A stretch of 41,660 nucleotides of DNA from Bradyrhizobium centrolobii (GCF_001641635.1 NZ_LUUB01000051.1:46537-88196); one strand, 5' to 3'. Shown: positions 21,867 through 31,270, numbered from the stretch's first letter. Notes: a model not told the origin generated them from the letters alone. A program made the numbers and translations.

Positions 21867-23270
21867 ATGAGCCAGACATCGATCGAGCGGCTGAGAGAAT
21901 ATCTCGCGCAGCTCCCGCCGCAATCGCAGGCGCTGCTGATGCGCGAGTTCGAGCGCGCGCTGGAGCGCGGCCAGGACACGGCGGTCGCCACGCTTGTGCT
22001 CGAGCAGCTGCGCAAGATCGTGCGCAAGACGGAAGCCGACGAGGCCGCGCCGCCGCGCACGGACGATCTGTCGAGGCTGCTGTTCCAGCCGCTGGAACCA
22101 TTCTTCGTCGAGGCCGGCGCGCCGATACGGGTCGGGCAGATCCGCCGTTCCTCACTGCAGCCGATCTGGCAGTGGCTCGGCCGCGACGGTGCTCCGGCCA
22201 AGGTGAGTGAGTTCGAGGCCACGCTGGCGCGCCTGCCGAGCAGCGACAATGCCGGCCCGGTCGAAGCCCTGGCCGAGAAGCTGCAAGCGGTGGCGTCCGA
22301 CGCGATCGCCGAGCTGGTTGGACCGGGCGGCGGCGACAAGTCGCGTGCGCTTGCCCGCGTCGGCGCGCCCAACGTGATCGAGGATCTCTATTCGATCGGC
22401 GCGGTGCTCGGGGTTCGCGAGGCCCTCGCGACCCTCAACGAAAAGCTTCCGCGCTTCCTGCGCACGTTCGGCGATCCCCAGATCGCGGCGGTGACGGCGG
22501 CGCTCAACATCCCCGCCCTCCAGACGCCGCAGATGCTGCCCTTTGCGCTCTCGATGGTGATCCAGCGGATGACCGCGCCCTGGCAGATCATCCGCCTCGC
22601 CGTCAAGATCGCCGCTTCCGACGACGAGATCCGGGTCGCGGCGACGCCGTATGGCGTGGCGGTCACCATCGCGCTGCACGACCTCTCATGCCTCGCCGCC
22701 GTCCTGCGTATGGACATCAAGCGCGGCCGCTTCGACACGGTCGCCGACAATCTGAAGGCGCTGCACGATGGCGTGCGCGGCCTGCGCACAGAGCTCGACC
22801 TGCGCAACGATTCCGCCTGGGGCAAGCAGTTGACCTCGATCCGGGCGGACATCTCCAACGCGCTGCAATCGGAGATCGACAGCGTTCCCGGCCGCGTGCG
22901 CCGCATCTTGCGCCAGCGCGCCGAGAAGGACATTCCGCCTGGTGCGCGGATCGACGGCACGGAGGTGGAGGAGGCCGCGGCGCTGATCGATTTCGTCGCG
23001 ACCTGCCGCAACTATGCGAGCGAACTAGCGATCAACGAGGTGACGCTGCGCACCTATTCCGACCTCCAGCAATATGTCGAGCGGTCGACGGAATCGCTGG
23101 TGCAGTCCCTGCGCGCCGCCGATCACAAGGTCCGCACCTACCGGCAGCAGCAGGTGCAGGCCGCGATCCGCTTCTGCGAGGTGCTGTTCGGCGACGACTA
23201 CGCGTCGCTGATGAGCCGGGCCGCGGAAAACGCGTTGACCGGCGAGCGCAAATCGTCGCGGGCAAGCTGA
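21867..23270 (+). CDS. Conserved hypothetical protein, helical (467 residues)
   Basis: This protein matches no family I know. It is predominantly helical and has no signal peptide or membrane segment, so it is probably cytoplasmic. The start has MSQTSIERLREYLAQLPPQS, and the C-terminal third is rich in heptad-like helices around ATCRNYASELAINEVTLRTY and the SLRAADHKVRTYRQQQVQAA stretch, suggesting oligomerisation. A GTG at 21852 would add five residues. It follows feuQ by about 160 bases with no strong terminator between, so a link to that operon is possible. Codon use is typical for the region, so this is a resident gene and not recently acquired. Confidence 0.7.
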   Translation: MSQTSIERLREYLAQLPPQSQALLMREFERALERGQDTAVATLVLEQLRKIVRKTEADEAAPPRTDDLSRLLFQPLEPFFVEAGAPIRVGQIRRSSLQPIWQWLGRDGAPAKVSEFEATLARLPSSDNAGPVEALAEKLQAVASDAIAELVGPGGGDKSRALARVGAPNVIEDLYSIGAVLGVREALATLNEKLPRFLRTFGDPQIAAVTAALNIPALQTPQMLPFALSMVIQRMTAPWQIIRLAVKIAASDDEIRVAATPYGVAVTIALHDLSCLAAVLRMDIKRGRFDTVADNLKALHDGVRGLRTELDLRNDSAWGKQLTSIRADISNALQSEIDSVPGRVRRILRQRAEKDIPPGARIDGTEVEEAAALIDFVATCRNYASELAINEVTLRTYSDLQQYVERSTESLVQSLRAADHKVRTYRQQQVQAAIRFCEVLFGDDYASLMSRAAENALTGERKSSRAS

Positions 23271-23369
23271 TCCAAGCGCATATTTTTGTAACCACAATTT
23301 CAGGTTGACGCTGCCCGTGACGGACCGTACGGTTTCGTGCACATTATGGGAATTTCTATCTGTGGGCGC

Positions 23370-23639
23370 ATGAAACCGATTATCAGCTTTGTTGAACTCG
23401 AGAATCGCGTGATCTCGGCGACGTATCGGAGATTGATGGTCAGGGCGAAGGTGGTCCTGGTCGAGAAGGCGAGCGGCCGGCAGTTGCCGGAGCCTGTTAC
23501 GACAATTGCATCCCCGGTTCCCGTCGGTGCGTTGCGCATCAGGTTGCCGGACACGATCAAGCCGGGAACATATTTCCTGAAGGCCCTCAACGGGCGCGGC
23601 GAGGATGCCGCCCAGAGCGCGGACTTCGAGATCGGCTAA
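23370..23639 (+). CDS. Small hypothetical protein of about 89 residues
   Basis: The frame closes with TAA at 23637-23639. The sequence has alternating hydrophobic residues (VISATYRRLMVRAKVVLVEK) and a C-terminal RLPDTIKPGTYFLKALNGRGE segment, consistent with a small beta-rich fold such as an Ig-like or carrier-type domain, but no family is recognised. The start is uncertain: GTG 23337, ATG 23346 or ATG 23370 are all in frame and none has a good Shine-Dalgarno. I chose the ATG at 23370 because the region upstream contains the 10-base palindrome ACCGTACGGT at 23324-23333, which looks like a regulatory site. Function unknown. Confidence 0.55.
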   Translation: MKPIISFVELENRVISATYRRLMVRAKVVLVEKASGRQLPEPVTTIASPVPVGALRIRLPDTIKPGTYFLKALNGRGEDAAQSADFEIG

Positions 23640-23685
23640 GCCGTTGGATTTCCTCTGTTTAGAGACTACGTCCGCTCGCGCCAAA

Positions 23686-23727
23686 TTGACAATTGTCAAT
23701 TGCCGCCTCGTCCAGCCGTGGTGTAAA
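23686..23727 (+). promoter_or_regulatory. FNR/FixK-type box and -10 ahead of the cytochrome c maturation operon
   Basis: TTGACAATTGTCAA (23686-23699) fits TTGA-N6-TCAA, the FNR/CRP-family half-site pair recognised by FixK2 in Bradyrhizobium. It is the core of an 18-base perfect palindrome (23684-23701). A -10-like TGTAAA lies at 23722-23727, so transcription from about 23734 would place the box centre at -41.5, the classic activator position. Low-oxygen induction of ccmI-ccmE-ccmF-ccmH is the direct inference. Confidence 0.7.
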
Positions 23728-23770
23728 GCCAGCCATGGGCGCGGATCGCGCGCTGCCGGAAGCTTGCCTG

Positions 23771-24892
23771 ATGACACTATGGTTCGTGTTCGCGCTGATG
23801 ACGGTCGCGGCGATTTTCGCCGTGCTCTGGCCGCTCGGCCGTGGCGGTCGCGCTGAGCGGCAAGACACTGAAAATCAAGGCAGCGAGGTCGCCGTCTACA
23901 AGGACCAGTTGGCCGAGATCGAGCGTGACCTTGCGATCGGGCTGATCGCGGCCCCGGAAGCGGAGGCCGCGCGCGTCGAGATCGGCCGCAGGCTGCTTGC
24001 CGCCGCTGGCAGCGAGACTGCGCCTGCGCCGAGGTCGAACCTCAAATGGCGCCGCGCCGCGGCCGTGCTCGCACTCGTTGGCCTACCGCTCGTTGCGATC
24101 GCAGTCTACATGCCGCTCGGTTCGCCCCGGCTTCAGGACTTCCCGCTGGCGCAACGGGACCGCGCGCCCGGCATGGCGCAGTCGCTCGAGAATCTCGTCG
24201 TGCAGGTCGAGCAGCATCTGGAAAAGAATCCCACCGACGGACGCGGCTGGAACGTGCTTGCGCCGGTGCTGGAGCGGCTCGGCCGTTATGACGATGCCGT
24301 GCGCGCCTACCGCAACTCGCTCACCTACAATGGCGAGAGCGCGGAGCGCAGGTCCGACCTCGGCGAAGCGCTTACGGCCACTGCCGGCGGCGTGGTGACC
24401 GCCGAGGCCAAGACCGAATTCGAGCGCGCGCATGCCTTGAACGCCGAAGATCCCAAGGCGAACTACTTCCTTGGGCTTGCCGCCGAACAGGACGGCCGCA
24501 AGGACGATGCGGCTAACATCTGGCGCGCGCTGCTTGCGAAGGCGCCGGCGGATGCGCCGTGGCGCCCCCTGGTGCAATCCTCGCTCGCGCGGGTCGGCGG
24601 CGGCAGCACTGCACCGGCGCTGTCGGACGAGACGATGGCGGCCGCGAAGGACATGAACGAGGGCGATCGTGGCGCGATGATCCGCGGCATGGTCGAGCGT
24701 CTCGCCAACCGCCTCAAGCAGAACGGCGACGATGTCGACGGTTGGCTGCGTCTGGTGCGCGCCTATCTCGTGATGGGCGATCGCGACAAGGCGATGGGCG
24801 CCTCGACCGACGCCCGTCAGGCGGTGGCCAATGACGCCGAGCGGCTGCGCCAGCTCAACGAAGGCCTGAAGAATCTCGGGCTCGACGGATGA
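23771..24892 (+). CDS. ccmI: Cytochrome c maturation protein CcmI (CycH)
   Basis: This 373-residue inner-membrane protein binds apocytochrome c tails and presents them to the heme-ligation complex CcmF/CcmH. It starts [22 protein letters not shown], the first membrane helix, then has a cytoplasmic loop with a leucine-zipper-like helix ([20 protein letters not shown]), a second membrane helix ([20 protein letters not shown]), and a periplasmic TPR domain (about 150-373: [19 protein letters not shown] and [20 protein letters not shown] repeats). Upstream in-frame codons exist, but ATG 23771 matches the conserved N-terminus. It is the first gene of the cycHJKL-type operon, behind a FixK-type promoter. 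Bradyrhizobium japonicum names this gene cycH. Confidence 0.93.
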   Translation: MTLWFVFALMTVAAIFAVLWPLGRGGRAERQDTENQGSEVAVYKDQLAEIERDLAIGLIAAPEAEAARVEIGRRLLAAAGSETAPAPRSNLKWRRAAAVLALVGLPLVAIAVYMPLGSPRLQDFPLAQRDRAPGMAQSLENLVVQVEQHLEKNPTDGRGWNVLAPVLERLGRYDDAVRAYRNSLTYNGESAERRSDLGEALTATAGGVVTAEAKTEFERAHALNAEDPKANYFLGLAAEQDGRKDDAANIWRALLAKAPADAPWRPLVQSSLARVGGGSTAPALSDETMAAAKDMNEGDRGAMIRGMVERLANRLKQNGDDVDGWLRLVRAYLVMGDRDKAMGASTDARQAVANDAERLRQLNEGLKNLGLDG

Positions 24893-24929
24893 CGATCGCG
24901 GGACGGGACGAGCGGAGAAGAGACACGCC

Positions 24930-25421
24930 ATGACGCGCAAGCAGCGACGTATGACCATCATCGGCGGCTCGCTCGCCGTGCTCGCGCTCGCCGCCGCGCT
25001 CGTGCTCAACGCCTTGCGCGACTCCATCGTGTTCTTCTCGACCCCGAGCATGGTCGCGGAGAAGCACGTCGCACCGGGCAAGCGGTTCCGTCTTGGCGGG
25101 CTGGTGCAGCCCGGTTCGCTCCGGCGCGGCGACAATCTCGCGGTGACCTTCGAAGTCGCCGATGGCAACGCGAAGCTGCCGGTTGCCTACAAGGGCATCC
25201 TGCCGGACCTGTTCCGTGAAGGGCAGGGCGTCGTTGCAGAAGGCATGCTCGACGCCAACGGCGTGTTCAAGGCCGACACGGTGCTCGCAAAGCACGACGA
25301 GACCTATATGCCGAAGGACGTCGCCGACGCCCTGAAGAAGCAGGGGCACTGGAAGGACGACTACGGTGCCAAGCCTGCAGCAACGACGGCGCAGGGCAAT
25401 TCGCAGGGAGCGGTGCGGTGA
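24930..25421 (+). CDS. ccmE: Heme chaperone CcmE (CycJ)
   Basis: This 163-residue protein carries heme in the periplasm from CcmC to CcmF. It has one N-terminal membrane anchor ([20 protein letters not shown]) and an OB-fold domain ending in the heme-binding motif KHDETYMP, where His122 forms the covalent bond to heme and Tyr126 is the nearby axial ligand. The lysine/alanine-rich tail after it is flexible. A GGAGAAGAG ribosome-binding site precedes ATG 24930, 37 bases after ccmI. Its TGA overlaps the GTG start of ccmF, which argues for translational coupling. Confidence 0.96.
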   Translation: MTRKQRRMTIIGGSLAVLALAAALVLNALRDSIVFFSTPSMVAEKHVAPGKRFRLGGLVQPGSLRRGDNLAVTFEVADGNAKLPVAYKGILPDLFREGQGVVAEGMLDANGVFKADTVLAKHDETYMPKDVADALKKQGHWKDDYGAKPAATTAQGNSQGAVR

Positions 25422-27400
25422 TCGCTGAATCCGGACATTACGCCCTGGTGCTGGCGCTCGGGCTGGCGCTGATCCAGTCCTTCGTGCCGCTGATCGGCGC
25501 ACGGCTGCGCGATCCCGCCCTGATGAACGTGGCGCGCTCCGCCGCGCTGGCACAGCTTCTGTTCGTCGGCGCGTCGTTCACGGCGCTGGTCATGCTGCAC
25601 GTGACCTCGGATTTCTCCGTCGCCAACGTCTACGAGAATTCGCACTCCATGAAGCCGCTGATCTACAAGATCACCGGCGTGTGGGGAAACCATGAAGGCT
25701 CGATGCTGCTGTGGGTGTCGATCCTGGCGCTGTTCGGCGGGCTGGTCGCGATCTTCGGCAACAATCTGCCGCTGTCGCTGCGCGCGCATGTGCTCGCCGT
25801 GCAGGCCTGGATCGCCAGCGCCTTCTATCTTTTCATCCTGATGACCTCGAATCCGTTCCTGCGCATCGCCAACCCGCCGATCGAGGGGCGCGATCTCAAC
25901 CCGGTGCTTCAGGACATCGGTCTCGCCGTGCATCCGCCGATGCTCTATCTCGGCTATGTCGGGTTCTCGATCTCGTTCTCCTTCGCGATCGCGGCGCTGA
26001 TCGAGGGCGGGATCGACGCGGCCTGGGCGCGCTGGGTGCGGCCCTGGACATTGGTGGCCTGGATATTCCTGACGCTCGGCATCGCCATGGGCTCCTACTG
26101 GGCCTATTACGAACTCGGCTGGGGCGGCTGGTGGTTCTGGGATCCGGTCGAGAACGCCTCGCTGATGCCGTGGCTTGCCGGCACGGCGCTGCTGCACTCG
26201 GCGCTGGTGATGGAGAAGCGCAACGCGCTGAAGGTCTGGACGATCTTGCTGTCGATCCTGACCTTCTCGCTGTCGCTGCTCGGCACCTTCCTGGTGCGCT
26301 CGGGCGTCATCACTTCGGTCCACGCCTTCGCCAACGATCCCACGCGCGGCGTGTTCATTCTCCTGATCCTCTGCCTGTTCATCGGCGGCAGCCTGTCGCT
26401 GTTCGCGGGGCGCGCGACCGCCTTGAAGCAGGGCGGCCTGTTCGCGCCGATCTCGCGCGAGGGGGCGCTGGTGCTCAACAACCTGCTGCTCACGGTGGCC
26501 TGCGCGGTCGTGCTGTTCGGCACGCTCTATCCGCTGGCGATGGAGGTGCTGGCCGACTTCAAGATGTCGGTCGGCGCGCCCTTCTACAATCTCAGCTTCG
26601 TTCCGCTGTTCGCGCTGCTGCTGCTTGCCGTGCCGTTCGGGCCGATGCTGGCATGGAAGCGTGGCGATCTGCTCGGCGTCACCCAGCGCCTGCTTGCGGC
26701 AGGCGTCGCCGGACTTGTCGCCGTCGCCATCGCCTGGGGCTGGGCGCGCGGCGGCAGCGCGCTCGCGCCGCTGGCGATCGGCCTTGGAATCTTCGTGATC
26801 GCCGGCGCCGTCACGGACCTGGCCGAACGGACCGGCCTGTTCCGCCTGCCGTTCGCGGCGACGTTGCACCGGGCGCGCGGCCTGCCGCGCTCGGCCTGGG
26901 GCACGGCGTTTGCGCATGCCGGCCTCGGCGTCGCGCTGATCGGCATCGTCTGCGAGACCACCTGGAACAGCGAGTATATCGCGACGATGAAGCAGAACGA
27001 CGTCGCGCATGTCGCCGGCTACGATCTGAAGCTCGACGGGCTGTTTCAGCGCCAGGGGCCGAACTTCCGCGAGATGATCGCCGAGTTCAACGTCAGCCGC
27101 AACGGCGAGGCGCTCAGCACCATGACGCCGTCGAAGCGCAGCTTCACCACCCGCGGCTCCTCGACGACGGAGGCTGCGCTCCTGACCCGCGGCGCGAGCC
27201 AACTCTACATCTCGCTCGGCGACGTCACCGCCGAGGGCGCCGTCGCGGTGCGCATCTATCACAAGCCCTTCGTGCTGCTGATCTGGTGGGGACCGGTGCT
27301 GATGGCGTTCGGCGGCATGCTGTCGTTGTCCGACCGGCGCCTGCGCGTCGGTGCGCCGAAACCGGCGCGGGCGAAGCAACGCCTGCAACCGGCGGAGTGA
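25418..27400 (+). CDS. ccmF: Heme lyase subunit CcmF (CycK)
   Basis: This 660-residue polytopic membrane protein ligates heme to apocytochrome c. It has roughly 15 membrane segments, the tryptophan-rich WWD heme-handling motif ([13 protein letters not shown], about residues 234-246) and conserved histidines that coordinate heme, such as in [11 protein letters not shown] (His172) and [11 protein letters not shown]. Length and motif spacing match the family. It starts with GTG 25418 and overlaps ccmE by four bases (GTGA). It ends five bases before ccmH. Long frames on the other strand through this gene are GC-skew shadows. Confidence 0.96.
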   Translation: MIAESGHYALVLALGLALIQSFVPLIGARLRDPALMNVARSAALAQLLFVGASFTALVMLHVTSDFSVANVYENSHSMKPLIYKITGVWGNHEGSMLLWVSILALFGGLVAIFGNNLPLSLRAHVLAVQAWIASAFYLFILMTSNPFLRIANPPIEGRDLNPVLQDIGLAVHPPMLYLGYVGFSISFSFAIAALIEGGIDAAWARWVRPWTLVAWIFLTLGIAMGSYWAYYELGWGGWWFWDPVENASLMPWLAGTALLHSALVMEKRNALKVWTILLSILTFSLSLLGTFLVRSGVITSVHAFANDPTRGVFILLILCLFIGGSLSLFAGRATALKQGGLFAPISREGALVLNNLLLTVACAVVLFGTLYPLAMEVLADFKMSVGAPFYNLSFVPLFALLLLAVPFGPMLAWKRGDLLGVTQRLLAAGVAGLVAVAIAWGWARGGSALAPLAIGLGIFVIAGAVTDLAERTGLFRLPFAATLHRARGLPRSAWGTAFAHAGLGVALIGIVCETTWNSEYIATMKQNDVAHVAGYDLKLDGLFQRQGPNFREMIAEFNVSRNGEALSTMTPSKRSFTTRGSSTTEAALLTRGASQLYISLGDVTAEGAVAVRIYHKPFVLLIWWGPVLMAFGGMLSLSDRRLRVGAPKPARAKQRLQPAE

Positions 27401-27405
27401 TCGCC

Positions 27406-27888
27406 ATGCGCCGGATGTTTGTCGCGCTCATCGCACTCGCGCTGCTAGGGTCGCCGGCGGCCCGCGCGGTGCAGCCCGACGAGATCATGGCCGATCCGGC
27501 AAAGGAGGCGCGCGCGCGCGAATTGTCGCGGGAGCTGCGCTGCATGGTCTGCCAGAACCAGTCGATCGACGATTCCGAGGCGCCGCTTGCGCGCGACCTG
27601 CGGCTGTTGGTGCGCGAGCGGATCGCGGCCGGCGACAGCAATTCGCAGGTGCTCGATTTCCTGGTCGCGCGTTATGGCGAATTCGTACTGCTCAAGCCGC
27701 GCTTTGAGCGGCAGACCTTGCTGCTCTGGCTGCTCGCACCGGTCCTGCTCGCCGGAGGCGGTCTGGCGCTGTGGCTGCAGATTCGGCGTCGTTCGCAGAA
27801 TGGTGCAGATGTACCAATGCCGCCGCTCACGCCCGACGAAAAGGCGCGGCTCGCCGCCCTGATGTCCGACGACGCGGCATCGCACTAG
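27406..27888 (+). CDS. ccmH: Cytochrome c maturation thioredoxin-like protein CcmH (CycL)
   Basis: This 160-residue protein has an N-terminal signal peptide (MRRMFVALIALALLGSPAARA) and the LRCMVCQNQ motif with Cys46 and Cys49, the thiol pair that reduces apocytochrome CXXCH cysteines before heme attachment. A C-terminal membrane helix (LLLWLLAPVLLAGGGLALWL) anchors it in the inner membrane, and a short basic/proline tail follows. It starts at ATG 27406, five bases after ccmF, and ends the operon. The stop codon TAG (27886-27888) lies inside a perfect 14-bp hairpin. B. japonicum calls this gene cycL. Confidence 0.95.
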   Translation: MRRMFVALIALALLGSPAARAVQPDEIMADPAKEARARELSRELRCMVCQNQSIDDSEAPLARDLRLLVRERIAAGDSNSQVLDFLVARYGEFVLLKPRFERQTLLLWLLAPVLLAGGGLALWLQIRRRSQNGADVPMPPLTPDEKARLAALMSDDAASH

Positions 27889-27913
27889 CTACGTAATGAT
27901 ACGTAGCTAGTGC
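27882..27913 (+). terminator. Perfect 14-bp hairpin overlapping the ccmH stop
   Basis: GCACTAGCTACGTA (27882-27895) pairs perfectly with TACGTAGCTAGTGC (27900-27913) around the loop ATGA. The ccmH stop TAG is part of the stem. There is no clear T-run after it, so it may be a 3'-end stabiliser or a Rho-assisted terminator for the ccm operon. Confidence 0.65.
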
Positions 27914-27992
27914 AGCGCAGTGTGCTTCATGCTCTGTTGACCTTTGTCTGGAAGCTTGTCGCGAGATTCGATTCCAGACTTAGAGTTCTCCG

Positions 27993-29336
27993 ATGTTCGC
28001 CAACAGCAACCTGACGATCCGCTTCCTGGTTGGAGCCGTCGTTGCCGCATTATTGTTCTTGCTGGGCATCGGCGGAGGCACCGGATTTGTCGCGGTGCTT
28101 TATCTCAACAACGAGATCACCAGCCTGTCGTCCGATTTCGCCGCCCTGAGCGGCCCCTCGCGTGACCACGCGATGCAGATCTACCAGCAGGCGCAGGCCG
28201 CATTCTCCTATTTCCTGGTCGCCTGCGGCGCGATCACGGTCATCGCCTTTGCGATCTGTCTTTCGACCTGGTTTGCCGTGCGCAACGGTATTTTGCGTCC
28301 GCTGGCGGCGATCGTGCATGCCATGCGCGAGGTCGCCGACCAGAAGTTCGAAACGCCTGTTCCGGGGTTGGGCGGCTCGAACGAGATCGGCCTCCTGGCA
28401 AGCGCGCTGGAGGTCTTCAAAACCAACGGGATTGAGCGGCGCCGGCTCACCGCGCGGCAGTTGCAGGAAGCGCAGCACCAGGCCGAGCGGTCGACGTATC
28501 TCGACGCCCGCATCAAGGGCTTCAACGAGCTCGTCGCCAGCGTCGTCGACAGCGTGGCGTCCTCCGCCGTGCACCTGAAGCGCAACGCCGAGACGTTGTC
28601 ACGGGCGGCCAACGACACCAGCAGCAAGGCCAATGCGGTGGCGAGCGCCGCAGGCCAGGCCAGCGCCAGCGTCCAGACGGTCGCAGGCTCAGCCGAAGAG
28701 ATGACGGATTCGATCGGGACGATCAGCCGCCGGGTTACGGAGGCGACCCAGCGCGCCGAGGGCGCTGCGGCCCAGGCGGAGAAGAGCCGCGATACCATTC
28801 ACACGCTGTCGGACGCCGCCGACAAGATCGGCGAGGTCGTGCAACTCGTGCAGGCCATCGCGTCGCAGACGAACCTGCTCGCGCTCAACGCCACGATCGA
28901 GGCGGCGCGGGCAGGAGAGGCCGGCAAGGGGTTCGCGGTGGTCGCCTCCGAGGTGAAGAACCTCGCGCACCAGACCAGCAAGGCCACCGAGGAAATCACC
29001 TCCCACGTCGCCAGCATCCAGGGCATCACCGCGGAGACGCGCGGCGCGATCGATGGCATCTCCAGGACGTTGTCGGAGATTTCGTCGATCATGTCCGGCA
29101 TCGAGGTCGACACCGCCCAGCAGCGCAACGCGACACAGGACATCACGCGCAGCGCGCAGGATGCCGCGCGGGGAACCCTCGACGTCTCCAACCACATTGT
29201 CCAGATCACCTCGACATCGGCGGAGACCGGGCGCATGGCCGCCGAGGCACGCGATTCCGCTGTCGACCTGTCGCAGCAGGCCGAGACCCTGAAGCGCGAA
29301 GTCGACGAATTCATCGTCAGCGTCAGGGCGGGTTGA
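27993..29336 (+). CDS. Methyl-accepting chemotaxis protein
   Basis: This 447-residue receptor has two membrane helices ([22 protein letters not shown] and [21 protein letters not shown]) with only about 45 residues between them. The periplasmic loop is therefore too small for a typical 4HB or dCache sensor domain. A HAMP domain follows (about 100-155), then the cytoplasmic signalling domain with the conserved hairpin tip [34 protein letters not shown] (about residues 284-317), which contacts CheA/CheW. With so small a sensor it probably reads membrane or internal signals, or partners with another receptor. It stands alone downstream of the ccm operon. It starts at ATG 27993; the upstream gap lies behind the ccm hairpin. 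Confidence 0.94.
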   Translation: MFANSNLTIRFLVGAVVAALLFLLGIGGGTGFVAVLYLNNEITSLSSDFAALSGPSRDHAMQIYQQAQAAFSYFLVACGAITVIAFAICLSTWFAVRNGILRPLAAIVHAMREVADQKFETPVPGLGGSNEIGLLASALEVFKTNGIERRRLTARQLQEAQHQAERSTYLDARIKGFNELVASVVDSVASSAVHLKRNAETLSRAANDTSSKANAVASAAGQASASVQTVAGSAEEMTDSIGTISRRVTEATQRAEGAAAQAEKSRDTIHTLSDAADKIGEVVQLVQAIASQTNLLALNATIEAARAGEAGKGFAVVASEVKNLAHQTSKATEEITSHVASIQGITAETRGAIDGISRTLSEISSIMSGIEVDTAQQRNATQDITRSAQDAARGTLDVSNHIVQITSTSAETGRMAAEARDSAVDLSQQAETLKREVDEFIVSVRAG

Positions 29337-29355
29337 CAATCGGCAAGGTACTTTC

Positions 29356-29372
29356 GTTCCCGTCACGGGAAC
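29356..29372. terminator. 17-base palindromic hairpin after the chemoreceptor gene
   Basis: GTTCCCGT (29356-29363) and ACGGGAAC (29365-29372) pair around one central base. A further GTTCC copy follows at 29381-29385. It begins 20 bases after the chemoreceptor stop and ~185 bases before the protease start. It may be a terminator-like structure or an operator for degP. There is no T-run, so the type is uncertain. Confidence 0.4.
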
Positions 29373-29556
29373 CCGGTTAAGTTCCTGTGCTACCACGATT
29401 TTTGACCTGCGCTAAACTGCCGCATCCAGGCGGCCCCTTCATTACGAAAGTTTAACCCCGCCGCCAGCGCACGGTAAGGCGGAAGCCCCCATCTTCAGGA
29501 GCGTAAGATGCCGCTACCTGGCACCAAAAGGATTTCAAGGCCTTGGAGACCTCTGC

Positions 29557-31131
29557 ATGAACGACCGTCCCGATCTTTCGAACCTACCGTCCTACCGGCA
29601 GTCGCGCCGGTCGGTTTTCTCGGCCCGTAAAATCGCGCTGATGGCCTCGGTCGTCGCCGGCCTCGGTGTCGCTGTCTATGGCTTCAGCCCGTCGACCTCG
29701 CCGGCCGACCTATTCTCGAGCCCGGCTCATGCGCAGGTCAACAACGAGGTCCGGAAGGTCGAACGCCCGATCGGTTTCGCTGATATCGTCGAGCGGGTGA
29801 AGCCGTCGGTGATCTCAGTGAAGGTCAACATCAAGGAAAAGTCCGCGAGCAACGATGACGGCGACGATTCCTCGCCGTTCCAGCCGGGCTCGCCGATGGA
29901 GCGCTTCTTCCGCCGCTTCGGCGGTCCGGATGGCTTCCCGGGCATGAAGGGCGGCCGTGGCCGCGTCGTGCAGGGCCAGGGCTCCGGCTTCTTCATCTCG
30001 GCCGACGGCTTTGCAGTGACCAACAACCACGTGGTCGACGGCGCTGACAAGGTTGAGGTGACGACTGACGACGGCAAGACCTATACCGCCAAGGTGATCG
30101 GCACCGACCAGCGCACCGACCTCGCCCTGATCAAGGTCGAGGGCGGCTCGAACTTCTCGTTCGCCAAGCTTGCCGACGGCAAGCCGCGGATCGGCGATTG
30201 GGTGCTCGCGGTCGGCAATCCCTTCGGCCTTGGCGGCACCGTCACCGCGGGCATTGTCTCGGCGAGCGGGCGCGACATCGGCAACGGTCCCTATGACGAT
30301 TTCATCCAGATCGACGCCCCCGTGAACAAGGGCAATTCCGGCGGTCCGGCCTTCAACACCGATGGCGAGGTGATGGGCGTCAACACCGCGATCTACTCGC
30401 CCTCCGGCGGCAGCGTCGGCATCGCGTTCTCGATCCCGGCCAACACCGTGAAGAACGTGGTCGCCCAGCTCAAGGACAAGGGCTCGGTCAGCCGTGGCTG
30501 GATCGGTGTGCAGATCCAGCCCGTGACGGCCGACATCGCCGACAGCCTCGGCATGAAGAAGGCCGAGGGCGCGCTGGTGGCGGAGCCGCAGAAGGATGGC
30601 CCGGCTGCCAAGGCCGGCATCGAGTCCGGCGACGTGATCACCGCGGTCAACGGCGAATCCGTCAAGGATGCGCGCGAGCTCGCCCGCACCATCGGCGGCA
30701 TGGCGCCCGGCGCGACCGTGAAGCTCAACGTGCTGCACAAGGGCCAGGACAAGGTCGTGAACCTCACCCTCGGCCAGCTGCCGAGCACGGTCGAGGCCAA
30801 GTCCGACACCGACAATGACAGCGGCAAGGGTGCGAGCCGCGGTACCGACGTGCCCAAGCTCGGCATGACGGTTGCGCCCGCGAACTCCGTGGCCGGCGCC
30901 GGCAAGGACGGCGTCGTGGTTACCGAAGTCGACCCGAAGAGCGCCGCGGCCGAACGCGGCTTCAAGGAGGGCGATGTGATCCTCGAGGTCGGCGGCAAGA
31001 GCGTGAGCACTGCCGGCGACGTCCGCGAAGCGATCAATGCGGCGCGGACCGACAACAAGAATAGCGTCCTGATGCGCGTCAAGAGTGGCGGCCAGTCGCG
31101 CTTCGTCGCGGTGCCCCTTGCCAAGGGCTGA
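29557..31131 (+). CDS. degP: Periplasmic serine protease DegP/HtrA (Do-like)
   Basis: This 524-residue protease/chaperone cleaves misfolded envelope proteins. It has a signal peptide with a hydrophobic core and a likely AHAQ cut near residue 60, then a trypsin-like domain with the catalytic triad: His158 in VTNNHVVDGA, Asp188 in RTDLALIKVEG, Ser261 in GNSGGPAFNTDG. Two C-terminal PDZ domains follow (roughly 300-400 and 430-520). A GGAG ribosome-binding site lies upstream of ATG 29557. An upstream ORF with its own AGGAG site (29508-29630) overlaps the first codons out of frame. Two hairpins follow the stop, the second a textbook terminator. It lies near ccm, as in B. japonicum. Confidence 0.94.
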   Translation: MNDRPDLSNLPSYRQSRRSVFSARKIALMASVVAGLGVAVYGFSPSTSPADLFSSPAHAQVNNEVRKVERPIGFADIVERVKPSVISVKVNIKEKSASNDDGDDSSPFQPGSPMERFFRRFGGPDGFPGMKGGRGRVVQGQGSGFFISADGFAVTNNHVVDGADKVEVTTDDGKTYTAKVIGTDQRTDLALIKVEGGSNFSFAKLADGKPRIGDWVLAVGNPFGLGGTVTAGIVSASGRDIGNGPYDDFIQIDAPVNKGNSGGPAFNTDGEVMGVNTAIYSPSGGSVGIAFSIPANTVKNVVAQLKDKGSVSRGWIGVQIQPVTADIADSLGMKKAEGALVAEPQKDGPAAKAGIESGDVITAVNGESVKDARELARTIGGMAPGATVKLNVLHKGQDKVVNLTLGQLPSTVEAKSDTDNDSGKGASRGTDVPKLGMTVAPANSVAGAGKDGVVVTEVDPKSAAAERGFKEGDVILEVGGKSVSTAGDVREAINAARTDNKNSVLMRVKSGGQSRFVAVPLAKG

Positions 31132-31197
31132 GCCTCAGGAGCTTACGAGATGAAGGGTGTCGCTGGCATTAGTCGCCCCCGCCGCCGACGCCCTTCC

Positions 31198-31223
31198 GGG
31201 GAGCAGCGCAATGCTCGCTCCCC
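31198..31223 (+). terminator. Stem-loop downstream of degP, first of two
   Basis: GGGGAGC (31198-31204) pairs with GCTCCCC (31217-31223); inner AGC/GCT pairs add a bulged extension. It is followed by ATTTCT, which is only weakly T-rich, so it probably assists the stronger terminator at 31271-31309. Confidence 0.45.
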
Positions 31224-31270
31224 ATTTCTACCTTCCGGTGGAATACGCCCCCCTCCGTCGGAAGGGTCTA

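Noticed and set aside
25361..27388. A 675-codon open frame on the minus strand through ccmF
   Set aside because: It is antisense to ccmF, rich in Arg, Gln and His, and matches no family. The plus-strand frame has all CcmF motifs.
25711..27405. Long plus-strand frame running into ccmH in the same frame
   Set aside because: The part before 27406 is an out-of-frame reading of ccmF; only the ccmH portion has a signal peptide and the LRCMVCQNQ motif.
29368..29400. Possible EcfG promoter at GGAAC 29368 ahead of degP
   Set aside because: No CGTT occurs 16-17 bases downstream. The GGAAC is part of a palindrome.
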